In this document: piece by piece, positions 15,566-23,871 of the stretch
Numbering within the stretch: position 1 is the stretch's first letter
Layout: each line of letters opens with the position of its first letter
Assembly (NCBI GenBank): GCA_013361705.1
Contig: JABFXN010000290.1
Location: forward strand, 1 to 32,739
DNA from: Acidobacteriaceae bacterium
Lineage (GTDB): Bacteria; Acidobacteriota; Terriglobia; Terriglobales; Acidobacteriaceae
DNA length: 32,739 bases
Reading direction: 5' to 3'
Notes under the pieces: model-generated
What the model was told of the DNA's origin: nothing
Database searches by the model: none
Seen by the model: the letters and a program-made list of their open reading frames with translations, nothing else
Position numbers and translations under genes: made by a program

Positions 15566-16786
15566 TTATCGTTCGCTGGCGGTGTTGGCTTCGTACGCTG
15601 CTGGCTGGGCATCGACCTTCTGGCCGTCGTACATGCCTGTGTGCCGTCCCACAATGACTTTGTCGCCGGACTGCAGACCCGACAATATCTCCACACGCGA
15701 GGGTGTCTGCAAGCCTACTTTGACCGAAGCCAGATGAATGACTCCGTTATGCACGACATACGCCTGCTGTTGGCTGGTCCCCAGGCCGTCCACGGCGTCC
15801 AGCGGAACGCTCAGCACGTGAGGCCGGGCTGCCAGGTGCAGATGCACCTCCGCGTACATTCCCGGCACTAACGAGCCATCGGGGTTTGGCACATCAACCT
15901 CGGTGTCCATGGTGCGCGTCGCCATCTGCACAGAGTCTGCATAACGGGTGACCTTCCCCTGCAGCTTACGATTGACGCTGGCGACATCCACATCCACCAG
16001 TTGCCCGGTCTTCACACCGGCAACGTCTGTTACAGGCACTGGAAGTACAAGGCGCAACACATCGTTCTGTGCCAACTTCACCACCGGCATGGCCTGGGAC
16101 TGCGAAGAGATGCCGGCCTGGATCATCGATCCGGTGTTGGCGTACCGCTTGGTAACAACACCATTGAACGGAGCGCGGATGGTTGCATATTGCATCATGG
16201 CCACTGCGCGCTGATACTCCGACTCCGCCTGCAGCTTCTTCTGTTCAGCGGCCTTCAGTGCCGCACTCACGCTTGCAAGCTGTGCATTCGCCTCCAGCTC
16301 ACGCGAGCGCGCCACATCAATCTCCTGCCGAGGCACCAGGCCCCGGTCGCGCGTGGCAACATCCTGAATACGCTTGAATGAGAGTGAAGCAATCTCGGCG
16401 CCGGCGCGTGCCTTCTCGACCGCGGCCTGAGCGGTGACCATGTCGGCCTCCGCGGCGGCGACTCCCGCCTTTGCCTTGGCAACATCGTCCTGCACCTCAG
16501 GCACCTCCAGTGTCGCCAACACCGCGTTCTGCCGGACGTGGTCGCCGATGTCGACGCCAATTGACCTCACATAGCCCGCGATCTTTGCCATGACATCCAC
16601 CTCCTGGTATGGGCGGAACTCGGCGGAAAGCGTTAGATCGTTGGCCAGGGTCGCTGGCACGGCGGTGGCCACCGGAACCGTCAGTACCGCAGCTTCAGCG
16701 ACAGCCTTTTCTTTGCATCCGCTTACTCCGGCACAGATCACCGCCGAAGCTGCGGCCGCTGCCATCACCCACCATCGATTCGTCAT
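15566..16786 (-). CDS. RND efflux membrane fusion protein (periplasmic adaptor lipoprotein)
   Basis: 406 residues. The signal sequence ends in a lipobox (Val-Ser-Gly-Cys, Cys24), so it is anchored in the membrane and reaches into the periplasm. A lipoyl-like half (VRSIGVDIGDHVRQNAVLATLE) is followed by a long alanine- and glutamate-rich coiled coil (about 100-200), then the second lipoyl half (IRAPFNGVVTKRYANTGSMIQAG), a beta-barrel and a membrane-proximal domain. It links the pump to the outer-membrane channel. GAAAGG precedes the ATG. It lies 14 bases after the channel gene and 16 before the pump gene, a clear operon. Confidence 0.94.
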   Translation of the reverse strand: MTNRWWVMAAAAASAVICAGVSGCKEKAVAEAAVLTVPVATAVPATLANDLTLSAEFRPYQEVDVMAKIAGYVRSIGVDIGDHVRQNAVLATLEVPEVQDDVAKAKAGVAAAEADMVTAQAAVEKARAGAEIASLSFKRIQDVATRDRGLVPRQEIDVARSRELEANAQLASVSAALKAAEQKKLQAESEYQRAVAMMQYATIRAPFNGVVTKRYANTGSMIQAGISSQSQAMPVVKLAQNDVLRLVLPVPVTDVAGVKTGQLVDVDVASVNRKLQGKVTRYADSVQMATRTMDTEVDVPNPDGSLVPGMYAEVHLHLAARPHVLSVPLDAVDGLGTSQQQAYVVHNGVIHLASVKVGLQTPSRVEILSGLQSGDKVIVGRHTGMYDGQKVDAQPAAYEANTASER

Positions 16787-16800
16787 GCGTGAAAGCCCTT

Positions 16801-18096
16801 TCAGTTCAAAAGTCCGGCAGCGAAGTCCAACTGTGCCCGCCGCGTGAGATAGGTGTAAGTCGCATCTGCCGAGGTGATCTCGGCAGATGTCTCGCTTAAC
16901 TGCGCCTGGTTCAGCTCGACAATGCTGCCAAGCCCGGCGTCGTATCGGTTCTGCGCCAGGCGCAGCGCCTCTTTACTCTGCGCCACCAGGCGCGACGCGA
17001 CCTCCAGGCTGCGGTAAGCCTCGTCAGCCCGATACCAGTTGCTGCGTACCTCTTCATTCACCTGCAAGCGAAGCTGGCGAACATCCTGCATACGGGCCTT
17101 GGCCTCCAGCTCGGCTTCGTTGCGTCGCGCCGTGAACAAACCACCGTTAAAGACTGGAATCGAGAGATTGAATCCTATGCCTGCGTAGTCATCGTGCAGG
17201 GTGTGATCGTGATACGGCAGTTGTCCAGCTGCTCCAAGAACGTTCAGCGTGGGATAACTCAACCGCTTCTCTGCCGTAGCGAAGCTTTGCGCGGCGTGTT
17301 GCTGTGCGGTTATAGCACTCAGGTCGGCGCGCTGTGCCACGGCCTGCTGTTGCAACTCCTCTGGAGATTTCGGTAACGCATCTGGCGCGGCCGCCGGCGC
17401 AACCAGGGACGACGTTATGGTCTGCTCCAGACCCATCGCTGTAGCCAGGGCCGCGCGCTGCTGGGCCACATCGCTCCGCGTGCGCACTACTGCCAGCTCG
17501 GCTTCGCTCTCCAGCACCTTGGCGAAGTTCAGGTCCAGGGTTGATCGCAGCTCACTTTGAGTCAGTGCATCGATCTGGCGAGAGATCAGCTTCCGGTTAT
17601 CCAGCGCTGCCTCGGCCGCATGCAACACCGCCTCCGAGGCCAGCACCCGGTAGAACGCCGCCCGCACATTCAGGCGAACCTGGGCACGTGTCAGCGTTGC
17701 GACATCGGCCTGTGCCTCCGCCGTGGAGCGAGCAGCGCTCACCATTGCGGAAGTCCTGCCAAAGTCGGTGACAAGCTGCGTCAGGCTACCGCCGTAGGCA
17801 AATCGGCCTGAGATCGCCGAAGTCACCAGATTACCCGCGGCCACCGCTGTATTCGCATCGGCTACCTGGGTGCCGGTGACATTGAAGTTGACGGTGGGCA
17901 TGTAACCGGCGCGGGCCTGCTTTGCCCGTTCCTCAAAGGCGCGGGCGCGCAGTTGCGCCGCCAGCATGCGTGGCTGATTTGACAGCGCCTGCGTCTCCGC
18001 CTGCGACAGCTCCAGAACAGGTTGGAACTCTGTCTGGCCATAAAGGGCAGGAATCGTGTGCCCAAGGAACACGACCGCCATGACGAAACGCTTCAT
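16801..18096 (-). CDS. TolC/CusC-family outer-membrane efflux protein
   Basis: 431 residues from the ATG at 18096, with an N-terminal signal peptide (MKRFVMAVVFLGHTIPALYGQ, cleavage likely after Tyr-Gly). The rest is mostly helical, with the repeated Leu/Ala/Gln-rich pattern of the trimeric periplasmic tunnel and the LAQNRYDAGLGSIVELNQAQ segment typical of the family's second repeat. An in-frame GTG at 18129 would add 11 residues before the signal peptide and is less likely. It is first gene of the efflux operon and divergent from the two-component system, sharing a 146-base regulatory region. Confidence 0.93.
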   Translation of the reverse strand: MKRFVMAVVFLGHTIPALYGQTEFQPVLELSQAETQALSNQPRMLAAQLRARAFEERAKQARAGYMPTVNFNVTGTQVADANTAVAAGNLVTSAISGRFAYGGSLTQLVTDFGRTSAMVSAARSTAEAQADVATLTRAQVRLNVRAAFYRVLASEAVLHAAEAALDNRKLISRQIDALTQSELRSTLDLNFAKVLESEAELAVVRTRSDVAQQRAALATAMGLEQTITSSLVAPAAAPDALPKSPEELQQQAVAQRADLSAITAQQHAAQSFATAEKRLSYPTLNVLGAAGQLPYHDHTLHDDYAGIGFNLSIPVFNGGLFTARRNEAELEAKARMQDVRQLRLQVNEEVRSNWYRADEAYRSLEVASRLVAQSKEALRLAQNRYDAGLGSIVELNQAQLSETSAEITSADATYTYLTRRAQLDFAAGLLN

Positions 18097-18151
18097 CTGC
18101 AGGGCTTTCCTCGCCGGGTGCGATATCACCTGCAGTGGATCACTTTGCTCT

Positions 18152-18179
18152 CTTACATTGGCTTACATCTGCCTTACAT
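18152..18179 (+). promoter_or_regulatory. Three CTTACAT direct repeats, probable response-regulator binding site
   Basis: CTTACAT occurs at 18152-18158, 18162-18168 and 18173-18179, starting 10 and 11 bases apart, so all copies face the same side of the helix. OmpR/PhoB-family regulators bind head-to-tail to repeats of this size and spacing (known examples include the PmrA and PhoB boxes). The site lies between the tolC-type gene and the response regulator gene and could control both directions. A weaker fourth match, CTTTGCT, precedes at 18143-18149. Confidence 0.6.
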
Positions 18180-18242
18180 TCTTTCCAGACAGCTTGCTCC
18201 CGCATCGTCCATCGGGAATCATAGCTATGGGAGTCACCAGAC

Positions 18243-18935
18243 GTGCCGTCACAGCCGCGCATCCTGATCATCGAAGACGACAGAAAGATGTCGGAGGCCC
18301 TGGTCTCCGGTCTGGAAGACGCCGGCTATCACATAGAAACAGCCTCGTCCGGCGAAGAGGGCTTCTACCTCGTTCATAAGTTGCGACCCGATCTTCTGCT
18401 GCTCGACCTTACCCTGCCGCATCGCAATGGCCTGGAGATCCTGCGGCAACTCCGCCAGGATGGCATCGACCTGCGTGTGCTGATTCTTACCTCGCATAAC
18501 ACGGTGGAAGACCGCGTGGAGGGCCTGAACACAGGAGCTGATGATTACCTCGGCAAGCCATTTTCCTTCCCGGAGCTACTTGCCCGCATCGACGCGCTTC
18601 TGCGTCGTATGCTTCCGGCCTCCGAACCTGGCCCGCTGCGCATCGGTGACCTTACGCTCGATCTTCGCGCACAGACCGCTTTGCGCAACGGCCAGCCGCT
18701 TGAGCTGACGCAGCGCGAGTTCGACCTTCTGCTTTATCTCGCGCAGAACCGCGGCCGTATTGTCTCCCGCGAGATGCTCGCGCACGATGTCTGGCGAGAA
18801 ACCTCTCGCTTTACACCTATTAATAATGTGATCGATGTTCAGATCGCGCGGTTGCGGCGGAAGATCGACGATCCATTCCCGATCAAGTTGCTGCAGACGG
18901 TTCGGGGTCTGGGTTTCTGCCTGAGGGAGCCCTGA
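18243..18935 (+). CDS. OmpR/PhoB-family response regulator
   Basis: 230 residues, GTG start. The receiver domain (about 5-118) has the acidic pocket Glu11-Asp12-Asp13, phospho-acceptor Asp55, Thr83 and Lys105. The C-terminal winged-helix DNA-binding domain (about 130-228) shows LTQREFDLLLYLAQNRGRIVSRE and the recognition-helix region NNVIDVQIARLRRKID. It resembles CusR/CopR-type regulators. The kinase gene starts 2 bases after its stop. Position suggests control of the divergent RND efflux operon, probably through the CTTACAT repeats. Confidence 0.93.
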   Translation: MPSQPRILIIEDDRKMSEALVSGLEDAGYHIETASSGEEGFYLVHKLRPDLLLLDLTLPHRNGLEILRQLRQDGIDLRVLILTSHNTVEDRVEGLNTGADDYLGKPFSFPELLARIDALLRRMLPASEPGPLRIGDLTLDLRAQTALRNGQPLELTQREFDLLLYLAQNRGRIVSREMLAHDVWRETSRFTPINNVIDVQIARLRRKIDDPFPIKLLQTVRGLGFCLREP

Positions 18936-18937
18936 CC

Positions 18938-20359
18938 TTGAAGCTGCTGAAGCCGACCAATCTCCGCAGCCGCCTGACGCTCTGGTACGTCTCGGTCCTG
19001 GCTTTACTGCTCGTCGTCTACGCCACGATTGTCTTTGCCTTTCAGTACGCCGCCCTCACACGGCAGATGCTGCACGACGAGATCCAGGATGTCGTCACCG
19101 TCGAGGGATTGCTCTATTTCGATACCAGCGGCCAGTTACAGCTCCGGCAGGATTATTTCTCCCGGCCACAGTCACACCTTCTGCTCGATCGCTACATGGA
19201 GGTACGGGAGATCTCCGGCAAAGTTCTCTACCGCAGCCCCACACTGCAGGGCATGTCACTCGATGGCCCCATTCGGAACGGCGAAGGCGACCGCAGCTTC
19301 AATGAGCGCGTCGTTCGTCTGGAAAACGGCAATCACGCATTCATCATCAGCCACATTCACGGCATGGACGGACGTATCTTGCTTATTCGCCTGGGATACA
19401 GCCTGGTTCCGCTACGCGATCGCATGCTGCAGTTCCTTCTACTGCTTGTGATTGCGATTCCGCTCGCACTGGTACTGGCGGCCATGGCCGGACAGGCTAT
19501 TGCCCGCCGCGCTCTTCGTCCTATTCAAGCACTGACAGAGCACGCCACGCAGATCAGCGCCAGCAATCTGCATGACCGCCTCGACGTCCGCAACCCCGAG
19601 GATGAACTGGGACGCATGGCGCTTGCCTTCAATCATCTGCTCGGCCGGCTCGACGCGGCCTTCCAACAGCTGCGGCGTTTCACTGCCGATGCAGCTCACG
19701 AGCTGCGTGCTCCGCTTGCCTCAATCCGGACCGTCGGTGAAGTCGCACTCGGTCAGGGAACAGAGGCCGGGTCGCGCAAAGCCATCGAAGACATTCTGGA
19801 AGAGACCTCGCGTCTCAACGAAACCGTCGACAGCTTGCTTCTTCTCTCGCGCGTCGAAGCAGCCGAGGCTCCCGGCCAGTTTGAGATCTTCCCATTACGT
19901 CCACTGGTGGAAGAGGTTTCCAGCCTGTTGAGCGTGATGATGGAGGACTCTGAGGTGAAAGTTATGTATGCGTTTGAAACCGATCAACCGGTCCAGGCGG
20001 ATCGCAACCTGCTGCGGCTGGCGCTGGTGAATGTAATGCACAATGCCTGGAAGTTTGCGCCGCATCGCTCCACCATTCAGATTTGCTCTGTGATGCTGGG
20101 CGATATGGTGCAGATCTCTATTCAAGACGAAGGTCCGGGGATTCCGAAGGAAGAGCAGGAACACGTTTTCAACCGTTTTTATACCGGATCGAATCCGCCG
20201 GACAGTCGCCAGAAAGGAACAGGGCTTGGCCTTTCCATTGCGAAGCTGGTAGTGGAACGCTGCAGCGGCAGGATTGCTTTCGATTCCAGCATGACATCGG
20301 GTGCGCGCTGCGTCATTCAACTGCCTGCGGCTGATGCTATTCCGGGCAGCGAGCGATAA
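18938..20359 (+). CDS. Sensor histidine kinase (CusS/heavy-metal-sensor type)
   Basis: 473 residues, starting at a TTG after GAGGGAG in the end of the preceding gene. Two membrane helices (about 12-36 and 162-186) flank a periplasmic sensor domain of about 125 residues that has several His (80, 133, 139, 141) but no obvious Met-rich metal site. A HAMP domain follows (about 187-240). The kinase core has His254 in FTADAAHELRAPL, the N box with Asn369, the G1 box DEGPGIP (397-403), and the G2 box GTGLGLSIAK (427-436). The partner is the regulator directly upstream. The signal is unknown; a metal or a drug is possible. Confidence 0.93.
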   Translation: MKLLKPTNLRSRLTLWYVSVLALLLVVYATIVFAFQYAALTRQMLHDEIQDVVTVEGLLYFDTSGQLQLRQDYFSRPQSHLLLDRYMEVREISGKVLYRSPTLQGMSLDGPIRNGEGDRSFNERVVRLENGNHAFIISHIHGMDGRILLIRLGYSLVPLRDRMLQFLLLLVIAIPLALVLAAMAGQAIARRALRPIQALTEHATQISASNLHDRLDVRNPEDELGRMALAFNHLLGRLDAAFQQLRRFTADAAHELRAPLASIRTVGEVALGQGTEAGSRKAIEDILEETSRLNETVDSLLLLSRVEAAEAPGQFEIFPLRPLVEEVSSLLSVMMEDSEVKVMYAFETDQPVQADRNLLRLALVNVMHNAWKFAPHRSTIQICSVMLGDMVQISIQDEGPGIPKEEQEHVFNRFYTGSNPPDSRQKGTGLGLSIAKLVVERCSGRIAFDSSMTSGARCVIQLPAADAIPGSER

Positions 20360-20429
20360 ACCTCAAATGCTGCACCCATCACACGTTGCGATGGATGCGG
20401 GCACCTGGATCGAATACAGAGAGATTCGT

Positions 20430-23400
20430 CTAGAACAGCAGTCTCGCGCCGAGCTGGATACGGCGATTTGGGAAGTAGCTGCTGCTGCCTACGATCTTGC
20501 CGAAGTTCGCATTCGACATGGTTCCGTTTGGTTGGCCGAGGTTCGTAAGGTTGAAGACGTTGGTGACTTCAACACGAAGCTGCAGCTTTACCCGCTCGTA
20601 GAGGCCGACATCGCGGAGCAGCGAGGCATCCACATTTCGCACACCTGGACCATCCAACGAGTTATAGCGGAAGGTGCCATCCTGTCCTGCCTCTCCTGCT
20701 CCACGGCAGGTCGACGCGCCGTTGGTTGCTCCCGGGGTAAAGGCGCAGAAAGCGGTAGTGTCGAACCACTGATTCATCATTGCGACGCGTGAGCCGCCAT
20801 TGTCGACCACCCGTGCGATCTTGCCCGCGATGACGTTCGGACGATCGGTCGTATTGCCGTCCGCGTTTGTGTCGGAGCCTGTGGTGATGTTGAACGGAGC
20901 CCCGGTTTGCAGCGTGACAATAGCCGAGACGCTCCATCCATTGAGTGCATTACGGGTAAAGCGGTTGTAGCGACCGAAGTAGTCAGGCTTCCACAGGATG
21001 GAGGTCACGCTGACGTGACGCTGGTCAGAGTCGGCCCGCTGACGTTCTAGCTGAGGATAGTTGAAATCCTCCAATGGATTCTGCAATGTATTGTTCGCCA
21101 TGTAGGCACTCCACAGCGTCTTCGACCAGGTATAGAAGCTGCGCAGGCTGATGTTCTTCGTCATGCGCTGATCGAGCGTTACCTGAAGCCCGTTGTAGTT
21201 TGAGGTTTGTCCAGACTCGACGATGTAGACCGACTTCAGCGTCGGACTGCTGGCTGATCCGCCCGGCTGCAGCGGACGGCGGTTGTCCACGTTCGATGTG
21301 GTGTTCGCGCTTGGAGCGGCTGCGTTGTAGACGGGGTAATTGTGGTCGAAGAACAAGGGGAGCTTGCGGCTCAGGGAGGCGACGTAGCTCATCGACAGCG
21401 ATGTGGAGCGTCCTATCTGCTGCTGAATGCCGAAGTTGATCTGATAGTTGTAAGGCCACTTGTAGTTGGGATCCATCACGACCAGGCCCGCAGGCCTGGT
21501 AAAGCGAGGCGACTTCGGATCGAAGGTATATGGATAGGGAGAGACGCCGCCGGGAAACTCCGCCGTGTCTGTCGCGTAAGGATTCGCCAGCGAAACTACC
21601 TTGTTGTACTGTTGGCGGATCGCATACGGCTGGTTGTTCGACGAATACTGCCACTCATTGCCGCCGATGGTGCCGAAAAACAGGCCCGCCGCTCCACGGA
21701 TCACGGTCTTGCCGTTACCCAGTGCATCCCACGCAAAGCCAAGACGCGGAGAGACGTGGTTGTAGGGCGTGTATGCTCCGGTATCGGGAACACCGGGATC
21801 GCCTGGGAACAACAGGCCAGTCGGCGCCGATGGCACCACGATGCTCTGCATACCAGGGCGGAAGTTCGACTGACGGCGCAGTGAGTCAGTAGGGGCGGTC
21901 TGGACGTCATACCGCAGGCCGAGATTCAACGTGAGACGCGGAATCAGTCTCCAGTCATCCTGCACGAAGACGCCATAGTTCCAGTAGTTCGCGTTGGCAT
22001 AGACGGTCGAGTCCTGGTTCATCGTATTCGGCCGCCCCAGATAGAAATCCGAGAGCGAAATACCGGTGCGTGCGCTTGCTGTGCTGGTAAAGCTGAAGAC
22101 GCCGTAGTTGTTCAACAGCGTCTGCAGCATGTCTTTCTCTAAGGACACCTCCCCGCCTGCAGCCAGCGTGTGCTTACCCTTGGTGGTGCTGATGACATCA
22201 CGCAACTGATAGACATTCGCACCCGCCAATGGGCCGGAGATGGACTGACCCAGCGTGAACCAGTTCGCCACGGCAAGCTGCGGGAGCTGCTTCGGACCCT
22301 GGATCTGGAAGGTTGAGCCAAGATCTCCGAGACTGATCGCCGGTGTGTTGACGCGGCCCGCGATCTGTCGCGTGTAACCCAGCCAAAGCTGGTTCACCGT
22401 GCTCGGTGAGATGATCCAGGTGTCACTGATGTTCGCGTTCTGCTGCCGCCAGTTGAAGTTCTGCGTCGACCAGCCCACCAGCGTGGAGCTGGGATTCTGC
22501 TGGCTGTTGCCTGCCGTATGGAAGTAGCTGGCCGTAATGCGATGGGACTCAAACGGCTGATAGTCGCCCTTGATCAGAAACTCGTCGGTGATGTAACCGA
22601 GCTTCAAAGGGTCGGTGCGCGTATTGACGGTATCGGTCGATCGGCCCACGGGATTCGGCAGTGGAATGTACTTATTCAGAATGTTTCTGGCGACTGGGTC
22701 AAAGTCAGTCAACGGAATGATGTTGCCCGTATATGGGCCACTGCGGTCGGGCTTGCAGAGCACGAACTGGTTAGCGTTCACCACGCGGCAGGTTGTCGTG
22801 CTGCCTGAGGTTGGCAGGTTGGCGCTGAAGTCTCCGTTGCGCTGTGCCGCTGTAGGCACAAGAGCACTCAGGGTGCTGGTCGTGCTCTGACGCAGGCCCC
22901 CGTAACTTCCAAAGAGGAAGAGCTTGTCCTTGATGACTGGACCACCCAGCGTGGCTCCGAACTGGTTGCGATGGTAAGGCGTCTGGCTCTTGGGAATACC
23001 GTTGTGCGTCGTGGCAATGAGCGAGGTGTTGCGTACGAACTCGAAGATCGAGCCATGTACCTGATTGGTGCCGCTCTTGGTGATGACGCTGACGAAGCCG
23101 GCAGACGAACGTCCATACTGCGCACTGAAGTTGCTGGTCTGCACCGTGAACTCACGGATGGCATCCGGGTTGGGCAGGATATTGCCGGTGTTGCGCAGAC
23201 CGGTCATATTGGTGCCGCCGTCCAGGTAATAACTGATCTGGCCTACGGTTCCATCGGTCGATCCGTTGATCAGCGTGTGCTGCTCCGGAAAGCCGGTATT
23301 GTTGACATTCGTGGTGAGCTGCACGCCGGGTGTAAGCGTCAGTAATTGGTAGACATCTCTGCCCACCAGCGGGAGGTTATCGACCTCGCGATTGTCGATG

Positions 23401-23813
23401 GTGCGACCGAGTGTCGCGTTGGTGGTATTCACTACCGGCAGGTCACCGGTCACGTTCACAACCTCATTCACCTCGCCGATGGTCAGTTGAGCGTCGAGCG
23501 TGGCTGTATCAAGGATGCGCAGCATGATGCCCTCACGCTGGAATTCCTTGAAGCCGGGCGCACTCACCTTCATCGTGTACGGACCTACCGGAAGAAACTC
23601 GGCGCGGAAGGCGCCGTCTTCCTTGGTCGTCACTGTGCGTGTGAAGTTAGTGTCGGTTTGTGTGAGCACAACGGTCGCGCCCGGCACGACGTCCCCACCT
23701 GCCGTCGTCACCGTACCTACCACGGTCGTTGTGCTCACCTGGCCAAATATCGCCGTTCCGGCGAATCCTAAAACCATCAGGAGAAGAATTGTACTGATCC
23801 GTTGCAACATCAT
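20430..23813 (-). CDS. Oar-like TonB-dependent outer-membrane receptor with carboxypeptidase-regulatory-like domain
   Basis: 1127 residues from ATG 23813; the adjacent ATG at 23810 is better spaced from GGAGG, so either may be used. A signal peptide ends near Phe-Gly-Gln (about residue 25). Residues 27-115 form a beta-sandwich CarboxypepD_reg-like domain (VVGTVTTAGGDVVPGATVVL; DGAFRAEFLPVGPYTMKV). A plug domain follows (VDNLPLVGRDVYQLLTLTPGVQ), then a very long Asn/Tyr-rich beta-barrel ending in Leu-Phe, the C-terminal aromatic expected for barrel insertion. This receptor type is abundant in Acidobacteriota and linked to glycan uptake. It lies 58 bases after the lyase gene in the same direction, so the two are likely co-transcribed. 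Confidence 0.94.
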   Translation of the reverse strand: MMLQRISTILLLMVLGFAGTAIFGQVSTTTVVGTVTTAGGDVVPGATVVLTQTDTNFTRTVTTKEDGAFRAEFLPVGPYTMKVSAPGFKEFQREGIMLRILDTATLDAQLTIGEVNEVVNVTGDLPVVNTTNATLGRTIDNREVDNLPLVGRDVYQLLTLTPGVQLTTNVNNTGFPEQHTLINGSTDGTVGQISYYLDGGTNMTGLRNTGNILPNPDAIREFTVQTSNFSAQYGRSSAGFVSVITKSGTNQVHGSIFEFVRNTSLIATTHNGIPKSQTPYHRNQFGATLGGPVIKDKLFLFGSYGGLRQSTTSTLSALVPTAAQRNGDFSANLPTSGSTTTCRVVNANQFVLCKPDRSGPYTGNIIPLTDFDPVARNILNKYIPLPNPVGRSTDTVNTRTDPLKLGYITDEFLIKGDYQPFESHRITASYFHTAGNSQQNPSSTLVGWSTQNFNWRQQNANISDTWIISPSTVNQLWLGYTRQIAGRVNTPAISLGDLGSTFQIQGPKQLPQLAVANWFTLGQSISGPLAGANVYQLRDVISTTKGKHTLAAGGEVSLEKDMLQTLLNNYGVFSFTSTASARTGISLSDFYLGRPNTMNQDSTVYANANYWNYGVFVQDDWRLIPRLTLNLGLRYDVQTAPTDSLRRQSNFRPGMQSIVVPSAPTGLLFPGDPGVPDTGAYTPYNHVSPRLGFAWDALGNGKTVIRGAAGLFFGTIGGNEWQYSSNNQPYAIRQQYNKVVSLANPYATDTAEFPGGVSPYPYTFDPKSPRFTRPAGLVVMDPNYKWPYNYQINFGIQQQIGRSTSLSMSYVASLSRKLPLFFDHNYPVYNAAAPSANTTSNVDNRRPLQPGGSASSPTLKSVYIVESGQTSNYNGLQVTLDQRMTKNISLRSFYTWSKTLWSAYMANNTLQNPLEDFNYPQLERQRADSDQRHVSVTSILWKPDYFGRYNRFTRNALNGWSVSAIVTLQTGAPFNITTGSDTNADGNTTDRPNVIAGKIARVVDNGGSRVAMMNQWFDTTAFCAFTPGATNGASTCRGAGEAGQDGTFRYNSLDGPGVRNVDASLLRDVGLYERVKLQLRVEVTNVFNLTNLGQPNGTMSNANFGKIVGSSSYFPNRRIQLGARLLF

Positions 23814-23871
23814 CCGACCTCCACCGACTCGTCTCCGCTGAGCTCGCGCCCTTGCGTCTTTTATGTCCTGC

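Noticed and set aside
20360-20429. Weak inverted repeat (CATC...GATG) between the kinase and receptor genes, considered as a terminator
   Set aside because: The stem is too short and no T tract follows on either strand.
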